Assembly (NCBI GenBank): GCA_963541805.1
Contig: CAUTVF010000051.1
Span: 1-7,165 of the forward strand
Length of the DNA: 7,165 bases
Origin: CAUTVF01 sp963541805
Lineage (GTDB): Bacteria > Pseudomonadota > Alphaproteobacteria > Rs-D84 > CASDRH01
Direction: 5' to 3'
A model generated the notes under the pieces. It was not told the origin of the DNA, did not search any database, and saw only the letters and a list, made by a program, of their open reading frames with translations. Both the position numbers and the translations under genes were made by a program. This document shows, in pieces, positions 1 to 5,060 of this stretch. The number at the start of each line of letters is the position of its first letter. The first letter of the stretch is position 1.

Positions 1-300
1 GAAGCATTTACTGAGGGATTTTTAATTTTAATAATAATGCAGATATTTTTATATCTTTTTATAAAATATAATAAGAATTCTAAAAAATTAGGTTGGGGAT
101 TTTTAACATCTATGTTTTTATTTTTTTATGCGATTGCCAGAACATCATGTGAATTATTTCGTATGCCAGATAAACAAATAGGCTTTTTAACAGATAGTAA
201 AATAACTATGGGGCAATTGTTAAACATACCACTTATAATGTTTGCCATAATAATTTTTGTTGTTTCGGTAAAGAAGATACCTATTTTCGAGAATAATTAA
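1..300 (+). CDS. lgt: Prolipoprotein diacylglyceryl transferase, C-terminal part (5' end outside window)
   Basis: This inner-membrane enzyme moves the diacylglyceryl group of phosphatidylglycerol onto the lipobox cysteine of prolipoproteins, the first step of lipoprotein maturation. The frame is open from base 1, so the visible 99 codons are a partial gene; the ATG at 37 is internal, because the upstream codons already read EAFTEG, the conserved Y-E-x-x-x-E-G region of the family. Further on come ELFRMPDKQ and ITMGQLLNIP, matching the FR-x-PD-x-Q and MGQ-L-S-x-P signatures of the Lgt C-terminus; the arginine of the FR-x-PD motif is the essential one in E. coli. The hydrophobic runs near both ends of the fragment fit its last membrane segments. 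The TAA stop lies one base from the stop of the convergent ftsB. No terminator fits between them. Confidence 0.93.
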   Translation, partial: EAFTEGFLILIIMQIFLYLFIKYNKNSKKLGWGFLTSMFLFFYAIARTSCELFRMPDKQIGFLTDSKITMGQLLNIPLIMFAIIIFVVSVKKIPIFENN

Positions 301-301
301 T

Positions 302-634
302 TTAATCAACCAAAATTTTAGAACCTTTGGGAATACGATTTAATAACTGTATGGATAACTCTTCTATCAGATCTGTGTCATGATTTTTGATTAAAAATAT
401 TTTTTGTTTTATTAAATTATATTCATTTGTCAACTCATTAATCTGGACTTCTTTATCATGAATTTGATTTGTCATGATAATATTGTTAATTATTCCGTAC
501 CTTGTAAATAATGTTCTATATAAAAATAAAGCAGAAAAAGCCCAAACTAAATAAATTAATAAAATGTATACTCTTTTATGACGAGTCTTCTGCTTTGTGT
601 ATGGTGTTTTATTTGTATTGATTGTGACTTTCAT
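302..634 (-). CDS. ftsB: FtsB/DivIC-type septum formation initiator
   Basis: A small bitopic division protein of 110 aa, expected to bridge the periplasmic parts of the divisome (FtsB with FtsL and FtsQ). It has a basic cytoplasmic tail (residues 1-21), one membrane segment (about 22-41) and a periplasmic coiled coil (about 48-82). It ends in a segment reading DTDLIEE, then RIPKG and ILVD, which follows the FtsB/DivIC pattern D-x-D-x-I-E-E ... ARxxLG. Length is normal for the family. Start: the ATG at 634 is the first in frame after the upstream in-frame TAA at 668-670. No Shine-Dalgarno is visible, and a TATAAT lies only about 10 bases upstream, so the transcript may have almost no leader. 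In other alphaproteobacteria ftsB usually sits near eno and pdhA; here it lies between lgt and a dus gene, which suggests rearrangement. Family assignment rests on architecture and the C-terminal motif. Confidence 0.8.
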   Translation of the reverse strand: MKVTINTNKTPYTKQKTRHKRVYILLIYLVWAFSALFLYRTLFTRYGIINNIIMTNQIHDKEVQINELTNEYNLIKQKIFLIKNHDTDLIEELSIQLLNRIPKGSKILVD

Positions 635-654
635 AACTAATATTATTATAACAA
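635..654. promoter_or_regulatory. 20-bp divergent spacer holding -10-like elements for ftsB and dusB
   Basis: The whole space between the two divergent start codons is 20 bp of pure A/T apart from two C. On the minus strand TATAAT occupies 650-645, which would put the ftsB transcript start about four bases before its ATG. On the plus strand similar TATTAT/TATAAC hexamers occur at 641-652. Neither gene has a visible ribosome site here, and any -35 elements must lie inside the opposite gene; the best candidate for ftsB is a weak TTTAAT at 673-668. Leaderless or nearly leaderless transcripts are inferred. A promoter further upstream within either coding region cannot be excluded. Confidence 0.35.
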
Positions 655-1668
655 ATGTTAAAACCGATTAAAATAGGAAATATAATTATCAAAAATCCTG
701 TAATTATTGCCCCAATGGCAGGAATTACAGATCTACCTTTTTGTGAAATTTATAAATCATACGGAGCAGAATTAATTGTTATGGAAATGATTGCATCAAA
801 TGCACAACATCATTTTTTAACAAAAACAGAAAAATCGATTAACACAGAAAGCAATAAAATTAACAAAATGTTTAATCAACTACCAAAAAATATATCTCCT
901 GTTTCTGTACAAATTTTTGGATCTCAAATTGAGATAATGGCGGAAGCGACAGAAATAAACATTAAACGTGGGGCAGATATTATCGATATAAATATGGGTT
1001 GTCCAGTTAACAAAATTATAAAATCTGGGAGTGGAGCAGATTTATTAAAAAATATTAATAAAGCTGCAAAGATAATTGAATCTGTTGTAAGATCTGCAAA
1101 TGGTAGAGTGCCCGTAACATTAAAAATTCGAATAGGTTGGGATTCAAATTTGATGACAGGAATTGAGATTGCAAAAATTGCAGAAAATATTGGCGTTGCA
1201 ATGGTTGCAGTGCATGGAAGAACACGATCTCAAATGTATACAGGTAAAGCATCACTTCCAGAAATTGCAAAAATAAAAAAAGTACTTCATATTCCTGTAA
1301 TTGGTAATGGGGATATAGTTACTGTTGAAGATGCAAAAAATATGATTAAAGAAACAGGTGTTGATGGTATTATGATTGGTCGGGGTGTATTGGGAAACCC
1401 AATATTTATTAAACAGGTCATCCATTATCTTAATACGGGAGAAAAATTACCAGATTTAGATAAACAAGAAATTGGAAAAATTGCTTTACAACATTTTGAT
1501 AAATTAATTAGTTTTTATGGAGAAAAAAATGCAATATTTTTGTTCCGAAAATTTGCATCATTTTATTCAAAAGGTTTCGATAATTCAGTATATTATAGAA
1601 CAAATTTAAATCAATTAATCACTGTATCTGATGTAATCAATACTACAAAACAGTTTTTTATGTATTGA
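655..1668 (+). CDS. dusB: tRNA-dihydrouridine synthase, DusB/NifR3 type
   Basis: FMN-dependent reductase that converts specific uridines of tRNA to dihydrouridine using NADPH; cytosolic. The 337-aa product is a TIM barrel with all family landmarks: APMAGITD (residues 19-26, FMN phosphate region), EMIAS (44-48), INMGCPV (112-118) with catalytic Cys116, TLKIRIGW (155-162) with FMN-binding Lys157, VHGRTRSQ (186-193) with His187, IGNGDI (216-221) and IGRGVLGNP (241-249). A helical C-terminal domain follows. Length and the GRTRSQ-x-Y-x-G motif favour the DusB/NifR3 branch. The ATG at 655 is the first possible start because an in-frame TAA sits at 649-651. No ribosome site is seen. In many alphaproteobacteria this gene precedes ntrB; here the next gene is convergent and unrelated, so no nitrogen-regulation context remains. 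Confidence 0.95.
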   Translation: MLKPIKIGNIIIKNPVIIAPMAGITDLPFCEIYKSYGAELIVMEMIASNAQHHFLTKTEKSINTESNKINKMFNQLPKNISPVSVQIFGSQIEIMAEATEINIKRGADIIDINMGCPVNKIIKSGSGADLLKNINKAAKIIESVVRSANGRVPVTLKIRIGWDSNLMTGIEIAKIAENIGVAMVAVHGRTRSQMYTGKASLPEIAKIKKVLHIPVIGNGDIVTVEDAKNMIKETGVDGIMIGRGVLGNPIFIKQVIHYLNTGEKLPDLDKQEIGKIALQHFDKLISFYGEKNAIFLFRKFASFYSKGFDNSVYYRTNLNQLITVSDVINTTKQFFMY

Positions 1669-1728
1669 ACCATATGATATATTCAAAATAACTTGATGTA
1701 AAAATATTTTCATAAATTGTATTGAGTT

Positions 1729-2409
1729 CTAGTAATTAACCATGTTTGGGTCGTAAACTTTAATTAATTCTGTAACTGGTATTTCATCCAAAAACTCCCA
1801 AATTGTTGTGATTGCTTTTTTGCCAATAAATAATTTAATTACATTACTTCTACATTTTTCTTTACACGCACCTATTAATGATTTTGTACTACTTTTTTGG
1901 AAAAATTCATTACAAACTCCTTTGATATAATCATTAGCCCATGAATCAACTTGACTGAAATTTACTTTATTAGTATGTAAGTCTACTCCATATCTTGAAT
2001 TAAATACATATTTACCTATTTTTGATTGTTCTCCACTTGCCCACAAATTTTCTTTAAGTCCCCCTGCATATATGCAAACTCCGTCATATGCAACATAACC
2101 CCAATCATAGTTATTACCACTTTTATGTAAATCTACATTATATATTAAACTAAACTGAGACCCAGGTCTTTTGTCAAAAATTACACAACCTGGTTGCGGG
2201 CTGCTATTCCAATAAGACCAACATGCTTTTCTAGTAGCTGTATATGATTTTTCATCACATTTATTGATACATTTACTATCTTCTTCAATTACATTATTTA
2301 TAACAAAAGGTGATTTTCTATCAGCAGTAAAAACACTTTTATTTATTGTGATAAAAACAATAAACAGATTTAATAAAAATCTAATTTTATACTTATAATA
2401 TTTTTTCAT
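1729..2409 (-). CDS. Secreted cysteine-rich protein of unknown function (8 Cys)
   Basis: I do not recognise this 226-aa protein. It begins with a classical Sec signal peptide: MKKYYKYKIR, a hydrophobic stretch (about 11-22), then SVFTA followed by Asp30 as the likely signal peptidase I site, so the mature protein should be periplasmic or exported. The mature part has eight cysteines (47, 51, 63, 75, 112, 166, 182, 186), an even number that fits four disulfides. Two CxxxC pairs (CINKC 47-51 and CKEKC 182-186) lie towards the two ends. A short motif recurs, YNVDLH (90-95) and YGVDLH (140-145), hinting at an internal repeat. Many aromatic residues occur in 56-165. Start: the ATG at 2409 has GGAGG five bases upstream; the frame stays open to a TTG at 2421, but that would place the ribosome site inside the gene. 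It converges with dusB, and a structured RNA region precedes it. Confidence 0.8.
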   Translation of the reverse strand: MKKYYKYKIRFLLNLFIVFITINKSVFTADRKSPFVINNVIEEDSKCINKCDEKSYTATRKACWSYWNSSPQPGCVIFDKRPGSQFSLIYNVDLHKSGNNYDWGYVAYDGVCIYAGGLKENLWASGEQSKIGKYVFNSRYGVDLHTNKVNFSQVDSWANDYIKGVCNEFFQKSSTKSLIGACKEKCRSNVIKLFIGKKAITTIWEFLDEIPVTELIKVYDPNMVNY

Positions 2410-2414
2410 AGCAT

Positions 2415-2419
2415 CCTCC
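2415..2419 (-). promoter_or_regulatory. Strong Shine-Dalgarno fixing the start of the cysteine-rich protein
   Basis: GGAGG on the minus strand with a five-base spacer to the ATG at 2409. It is one of the best ribosome sites in a window where several genes have none, and it decides for the ATG over the in-frame TTG at 2421. The surrounding TTGGAGG also recurs in the 5' arm of the upstream structured RNA (see findings). Confidence 0.75.
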
Positions 2420-2431
2420 AAGTTTTTTATT

Positions 2432-2452
2432 TTTCTACAATTTGTGTAGAAA
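2432..2452. repeat. Perfect 8-bp inverted repeat in the leader of the cysteine-rich gene
   Basis: TTTCTACA (2432-2439) and TGTAGAAA (2445-2452) are perfectly complementary around a five-base loop. The repeat lies 22 bases before the start codon of the minus-strand gene. On the minus strand it is not followed by a T run, so it is not an intrinsic terminator for upstream minus-strand transcripts. It could be an operator or a leader hairpin just upstream of the ribosome site. Confidence 0.55.
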
Positions 2453-2461
2453 GTATTTTTA

Positions 2462-2481
2462 ATATTTGAAACATCAAATAT
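2462..2481. repeat. Perfect 8-bp inverted repeat next to the structured RNA
   Basis: ATATTTGA (2462-2469) and TCAAATAT (2474-2481) pair perfectly around a four-base loop. On the minus strand this hairpin directly follows, and overlaps by two bases, the 3' arm of the long helix at 2480-2579. The bases after it on that strand are A-rich, not T-rich, so it is a poor intrinsic terminator. It may mark the 3' end of the RNA or be one element of a longer leader. Confidence 0.5.
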
Positions 2482-2579
2482 CAGAATAGATAACTAAAGG
2501 AATAACTTTTCTAAGTAGGAGTAGTATAAACCACAGCTTGAAAGAAGAAAACTGATGCCTCCAATCATCTATTTCCGAC
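2480..2579 (-). ncRNA. Candidate structured RNA: ~100-nt rod-like hairpin, or leader of the downstream gene
   Basis: On the minus strand the 5' arm (2579-2558) pairs with the 3' arm (2500-2480) over 21 base pairs with a single bulged A at 2574. Six pairs are G-U, and every one is G-U when read as minus-strand RNA; as plus-strand RNA they would all be A-C mismatches. This favours a functional minus-strand RNA over a decaying DNA palindrome. Further in, UUUUCU (about 2551-2546) pairs with AGAAAA, and the tip is GUGGU-UUAU-ACUAC, again with one G-U pair. A -10-like TATAGT (2589-2584) would start transcription at about 2577, right where the helix begins. It does not match the conserved cores of SRP RNA, tmRNA or RNase P RNA that I know. 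It is either a separate small RNA or the first part of a 5' leader for the gene starting at 2409. Confidence 0.45.
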
Positions 2580-2583
2580 CATG

Positions 2584-2610
2584 ACTATAAAAAATATTTG
2601 TGGCTTGCAA
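2584..2610 (-). promoter_or_regulatory. Possible promoter for the structured RNA/leader
   Basis: On the minus strand TTGCAA (2610-2605) and TATAGT (2589-2584) are separated by 15 bases, shorter than the ideal 17. The predicted start, about seven bases after the -10, coincides with the 5' end of the long helix, and that agreement is the main support. The only other structure between here and the upstream OmpA-like gene is a weak A/T stem made of two self-complementary AAATATTT copies followed by T residues, a possible poor terminator for the motor operon. Confidence 0.3.
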
Positions 2611-2621
2611 TAAAAATATTT

Positions 2622-3128
2622 CTATTTTTCTGTTAATTTGAATTCAATTCGTCGGTTTTGTAATCTTCCATATGGATTCTTGTTACTTGCAATTGGTTGA
2701 TATTCTCCAAATCCAGTTGCACTTAATCTTTTTGGATTTACCCCGCATTGAACAAGATAATTTAAAACGGATAATGCTCGTTTAACTGATAGTTCCCAGT
2801 TGTTTGTTCCTTTTACTGTTGGAGTATTATCTGTATGTCCATCTATACGAATTATCCAATTTACATCTTTATCAATTACTTTTTCCATATTTTTGATTAA
2901 CCCAGCAACTTCATTTAGTTTTTTTCTTCCTGATTTTTCAATATTAAAACTTGCGCTTTTAAAAAATAATTCTGATTGAACAATTATTCTGTCGCCTTGC
3001 ATTTTAAAATTTTTATTATCTTGTAAAACAACAGAAATTTTTTCAAAAAAATTCGATCGAACTTTATACAATTCTGCAGCTTTATTGGCCAGTGCTCTAT
3101 TTAATTTTTTTCCTAATTCTACAATACA
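2622..3128 (-). CDS. OmpA-like peptidoglycan-binding half of a MotB-like protein (frame-shifted from its N-terminal half)
   Basis: This frame is open from 3128 down to the TAG at 2622-2624 (168 codons) but has no convincing start: the only candidates are ATT at 3125, CTG at 3092 and TTG at 3071, none with a ribosome site. The first codons read VELGKKLNRALANKAAEL and run on into VRSNFFEKI, which resembles the joint between coiled coil and OmpA domain in the alphaproteobacterial MotB-like envelope family. The OmpA domain follows, with IDGHTDNTP, WELSVKRALSVLNYL, LSATGFGEYQP and NRRIEFKL. The Asp of GHTD and the Arg pair of NRRIE correspond to the residues that hold diaminopimelate in peptidoglycan. 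It thus looks like the C-terminal half of the protein encoded by 3119-3625. Unless the ribosome shifts frame, this half is probably not made or lacks its membrane anchor. Confidence 0.8.
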   Translation of the reverse strand, partial: CIVELGKKLNRALANKAAELYKVRSNFFEKISVVLQDNKNFKMQGDRIIVQSELFFKSASFNIEKSGRKKLNEVAGLIKNMEKVIDKDVNWIIRIDGHTDNTPTVKGTNNWELSVKRALSVLNYLVQCGVNPKRLSATGFGEYQPIASNKNPYGRLQNRRIEFKLTEK

Positions 3129-3131
3129 TCA
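3119..3131 (-). other. Frameshift junction in the MotB-like gene
   Basis: The N-terminal frame stops with TAG at 3121-3119. The C-terminal frame, which lies at -1 relative to it, is closed by TGA at 3131-3129 just upstream. The change of frame must therefore fall in this 13-base interval. A single -1 shift after the final LNDVL codons would give LNDVL-VELGKKLN, matching the expected family sequence. There is no homopolymer or classical X-XXY-YYZ slippery heptamer in the interval; the nearest run, seven A on the minus strand (3111-3105), lies after the frames have already switched. Confidence 0.7.
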
Positions 3132-3625
3132 TTTAATTTCCTTAATTCTCCATTTAAAGAATCAATAGATGTTTTTAAATTTTTTTCATTTTGTTTAACT
3201 TCTTTGATTTGATTTGTTTTTGAGATAATTTCTCCTTCCATTTGTAAAATTATTTCATTAAGTGATGAAACTTTACTGATTAATTTTTCACGCCTACTTT
3301 CTTCAATTTCAATATTTTTATTTGCTGCATTTATATTGTTGTTCAATATTGAGATATCAGAATCTTTATTTTTTATTTGGTTTATAAGATCATCGATAGA
3401 TTGCTGTTTATTTTTTAATGCCGATATTAAACGATCAACTTGTCTATTTAATTTTATTACAGTATCAACATTATTTTTATTCGACGGAACCAGCATGAAA
3501 AAATGTGATAATATAAAAATCATCAGTAAAAATATGAAAACTACCATAATGTTTGTGATTATATCGACAAACCCGGACCAGATATTTTGTGAATTATCTG
3601 TGTAAAAAGATTTTTTTGTTATCAT
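3119..3625 (-). CDS. MotB-like membrane/coiled-coil half of an ion-driven envelope motor subunit (truncated by frameshift)
   Basis: The 168-aa product has a short cytoplasmic tail, one membrane segment (about residues 22-46, DIITNIMVVFIFLLMIF onward) and then an almost uninterrupted coiled coil (about 52-166). The motif WSGFVD at 16-21 places Asp21 just before the membrane helix, the position of the ion-binding aspartate of MotB/ExbD/TolR-type proteins. In the family this anchor and coiled coil lead into a C-terminal OmpA domain, total about 330-340 aa; here the frame ends at LNDVL and the OmpA domain follows in another frame (2622-3128), giving almost exactly that total. The ATG at 3625 lies four bases after the stop of the 65-aa gene and has no clear ribosome site, so translation is probably coupled. 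The partner is the MotA-like protein of 3839-4969. It may be a pseudogene, a recoded gene or a sequence error. Confidence 0.8.
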   Translation of the reverse strand: MITKKSFYTDNSQNIWSGFVDIITNIMVVFIFLLMIFILSHFFMLVPSNKNNVDTVIKLNRQVDRLISALKNKQQSIDDLINQIKNKDSDISILNNNINAANKNIEIEESRREKLISKVSSLNEIILQMEGEIISKTNQIKEVKQNEKNLKTSIDSLNGELRKLNDVL

Positions 3626-3629
3626 TAAT

Positions 3630-3827
3630 TTATTTCGTTAATAAATTTTGTTCATCCCATAATAATTTCTGCATGGAATTATCGTAGTGTTCACATTTTT
3701 CCCTATTAACACTCTTATCTTGCGATGCTTGATTCTCCTCTTTTTCTTTTCTTTCCATTATTAACTTGTAAACTCGTTCATTTCGTTCGGCTGTTCTTTC
3801 CTCGTAATCATACATCCAATTTGCCAT
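3630..3827 (-). CDS. Small charged protein of unknown function inside the MotA/MotB-like operon
   Basis: I do not recognise this 65-aa protein. It has no signal peptide or membrane segment and is rich in Glu, Lys and Arg (MYDYEERTAERNERVY then LIMERKEKEEN), so residues 8-32 probably form a charged helix. A second helix-like part near the C-terminus reads MQKLLWDEQ. It has one cysteine (Cys45). Start: the ATG at 3827 has GGAGG (3837-3833) five bases upstream, directly after the TAG of the MotA-like gene; the GTG at 3839 that extends the frame would swallow this ribosome site. Its good translation signal, 11-nt and 4-nt spacing to its neighbours and coding-like composition argue that it is real. 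Position suggests a cytoplasmic accessory to the motor-like complex, for example acting on the long cytoplasmic tail of the MotA-like subunit; that is inference only. Confidence 0.7.
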   Translation of the reverse strand: MANWMYDYEERTAERNERVYKLIMERKEKEENQASQDKSVNREKCEHYDNSMQKLLWDEQNLLTK

Positions 3828-3838
3828 AATAACCTCCA

Positions 3839-4969
3839 CTATTCAGATTTAATAATTTTTATTGTTTTTGACAATACTTTTATATCCTCTGATAGAGAAT
3901 CTTGCATATCTCGGATCCCAATATCAATATTTTTAATATGTTCTTTTGTTTTTACATCCATTCCAATACCATTTTTTGATACCTTTGCAATATCTTCTAG
4001 TATAGGAAGTAAATTTTCATTTGATTTTGTCATTTTTTCCATAATTTTTAATTTATTTTTTGTTTGTTCTGCTGTTGTTGAAAGTTCTTTTGCCATTAAA
4101 GACATACTTTTTGTTGCATCTGCATTTAAATCTTCATTACGTTTAACTGTTCTTTGTAATTGATTTAAATGTTCTGCTGTTTGCTCCAATAATGCCTGAA
4201 TATAAGGAAGTATACTTAATATGTTATCATTTTCTGTTGCTCCATCGCCAACAACTCTGGTCATTATTGATAAATTTTCCTCAATTTTATTATAAAAATA
4301 ATTCATCGCAGAATTTGATTGCAAATTTATAAAACCCAATATTAATGCACAGAATAATCCAATAAAAGACGAGGAAAAAGCAATTCCCATTCCATTTAAA
4401 GGATTGACAAGAGATGTTTTTAAATCATTAAACACAGCAATTATATTTGAATCAGTTATCTTCAAATTATTAATAATTCCAGATATTGAACCTAAAGTAA
4501 TTAATAATCCCCAAAATGTTCCAAGTAACCCCAAAAATGTTAGAATATTGATAATATATTTTGAGTTTTCTTTATAATCAGATAGTCTGCTTTCAATAAT
4601 TTCCAAAATGGATTTCATTGCATTTAATGTAAAATAACTAGTTTTTGTATTTCTATATCCATCCATCATATTTTTGACTGGTGATAATATGACAGGTTTT
4701 ATTTTTATATCTTTATTCTTTTGAATAAACAAATTAAACCACTTAATTTCCGGTATTAATATGATAATGTTTTTTAAATTTTGTAGAACTCCAATAATAA
4801 ATAATCCCAAAATTACTTGATTTAAAAGATTGGTTGGAAGCATTTTATGAATACTCGAACCAAAAAAGTAATATAATATAGATATTAAAAATAATGATAT
4901 AACAGATTTAAGGATTATCGAATATATGCCAAAAACAGATATACCTAAATTTTGATTCGAATTAGCCAC
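3839..4969 (-). CDS. MotA/TolQ/ExbB-family proton-channel subunit (non-flagellar)
   Basis: Inner-membrane subunit expected to form, with the MotB-like partner downstream, an ion-driven complex that does work on the envelope or peptidoglycan. The 376-aa protein has four predicted membrane segments (about 13-36, 48-70, 138-160, 192-217). The third carries the family core LGLLGTFWGLLITLGS (146-161) and the fourth follows LNGMGIAFSSSFIGL (191-205). The NxxxNxxILGLFxIG and PEIKW stretches (47-78) match the alphaproteobacterial branch annotated as MotA/TolQ/ExbB proton channel. A long helical cytoplasmic tail (about 245-376) with coiled-coil character follows. No flagellar genes are in the window, so a flagellar stator is unlikely. 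The start is a GTG at 4969 (no in-frame ATG upstream), with no clear ribosome site. A TTGACA-N16-TATATT promoter lies upstream, and the TAG overlaps the ribosome-site region of the next gene. Confidence 0.87.
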   Translation of the reverse strand: MANSNQNLGISVFGIYSIILKSVISLFLISILYYFFGSSIHKMLPTNLLNQVILGLFIIGVLQNLKNIIILIPEIKWFNLFIQKNKDIKIKPVILSPVKNMMDGYRNTKTSYFTLNAMKSILEIIESRLSDYKENSKYIINILTFLGLLGTFWGLLITLGSISGIINNLKITDSNIIAVFNDLKTSLVNPLNGMGIAFSSSFIGLFCALILGFINLQSNSAMNYFYNKIEENLSIMTRVVGDGATENDNILSILPYIQALLEQTAEHLNQLQRTVKRNEDLNADATKSMSLMAKELSTTAEQTKNKLKIMEKMTKSNENLLPILEDIAKVSKNGIGMDVKTKEHIKNIDIGIRDMQDSLSEDIKVLSKTIKIIKSE

Positions 4970-5000
4970 AATTGCACCACATGTAAAATTAATTTTTAGA

Positions 5001-5037
5001 CAAATATAAGTATTTGTTGATATATGTCAAGGCAAAT
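5001..5037. repeat. Nested inverted repeats over the divergent motor/BPL_N promoters (possible operator)
   Basis: CAAATA (5001-5006) and TATTTG (5011-5016) form a perfect 6-bp dyad around TAAG. The second arm then takes part in another dyad: ATTTG-TTGA (5012-5020) against TCAA-GG-CAAAT (5027-5037). The three CAAAT/ATTTG copies span the -10, spacer and -35 of the minus-strand motor promoter, so a bound repressor would block it and might affect the divergent gene. In such AT-rich DNA short dyads arise easily. Confidence 0.3.
5003..5030 (-). promoter_or_regulatory. Sigma-70-type promoter of the motor-like operon
   Basis: On the minus strand a perfect TTGACA (5030-5025) is followed after 16 bases by TATATT (5008-5003). 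Transcription would start near 4996, giving a leader of about 27 nt before the GTG start at 4969. The three genes downstream are tightly spaced and probably share this promoter. Confidence 0.65.
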
Positions 5038-5060
5038 TATTACTTATAATTTTAAATAGT

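Noticed and set aside
1055..1270. Minus-strand open frame of 71 codons inside dusB
   Set aside because: Antisense shadow of a strongly conserved gene, with low-complexity Leu/Gln-rich translation and no ribosome site.
1669..1728. Terminator between dusB and the cysteine-rich gene
   Set aside because: Only a weak A/T-rich fold around AAAATATTTT is present, with no GC stem and no clean T tail on either strand.
2410..2421. TTG start at 2421 for the cysteine-rich protein
   Set aside because: It would place the strong GGAGG inside the coding region and precede the signal peptide with four odd residues; the ATG at 2409 has ideal spacing.
2480..2579. SRP RNA, 6S RNA or a mobile palindromic element (MITE or Rickettsia-type repeat) as the identity of the hairpin
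   Set aside because: The GGAAG/GCAG SRP core and the 6S-type central bubble architecture are not seen, and the consistent one-strand G-U bias argues against a plain DNA palindrome. A repeat cannot be fully excluded without the genome.
3336..3605. Plus-strand open frame of 89 codons opposite the MotB-like N-terminal half
   Set aside because: Antisense of a coiled-coil coding region; no domain, ribosome site or context supports it.
3828..3839. GTG start at 3839 for the 65-aa protein
   Set aside because: It overlaps the upstream stop codon and contains the GGAGG ribosome site that serves the ATG at 3827.
2622..4969. Zorya-type anti-phage system (MotA-like plus OmpA-domain MotB-like genes)
   Set aside because: No helicase, nuclease or ZorC-like gene is adjacent. 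The sequences fit the chromosomal alphaproteobacterial MotA-like/peptidoglycan-binding pair better, and the neighbours are housekeeping genes.
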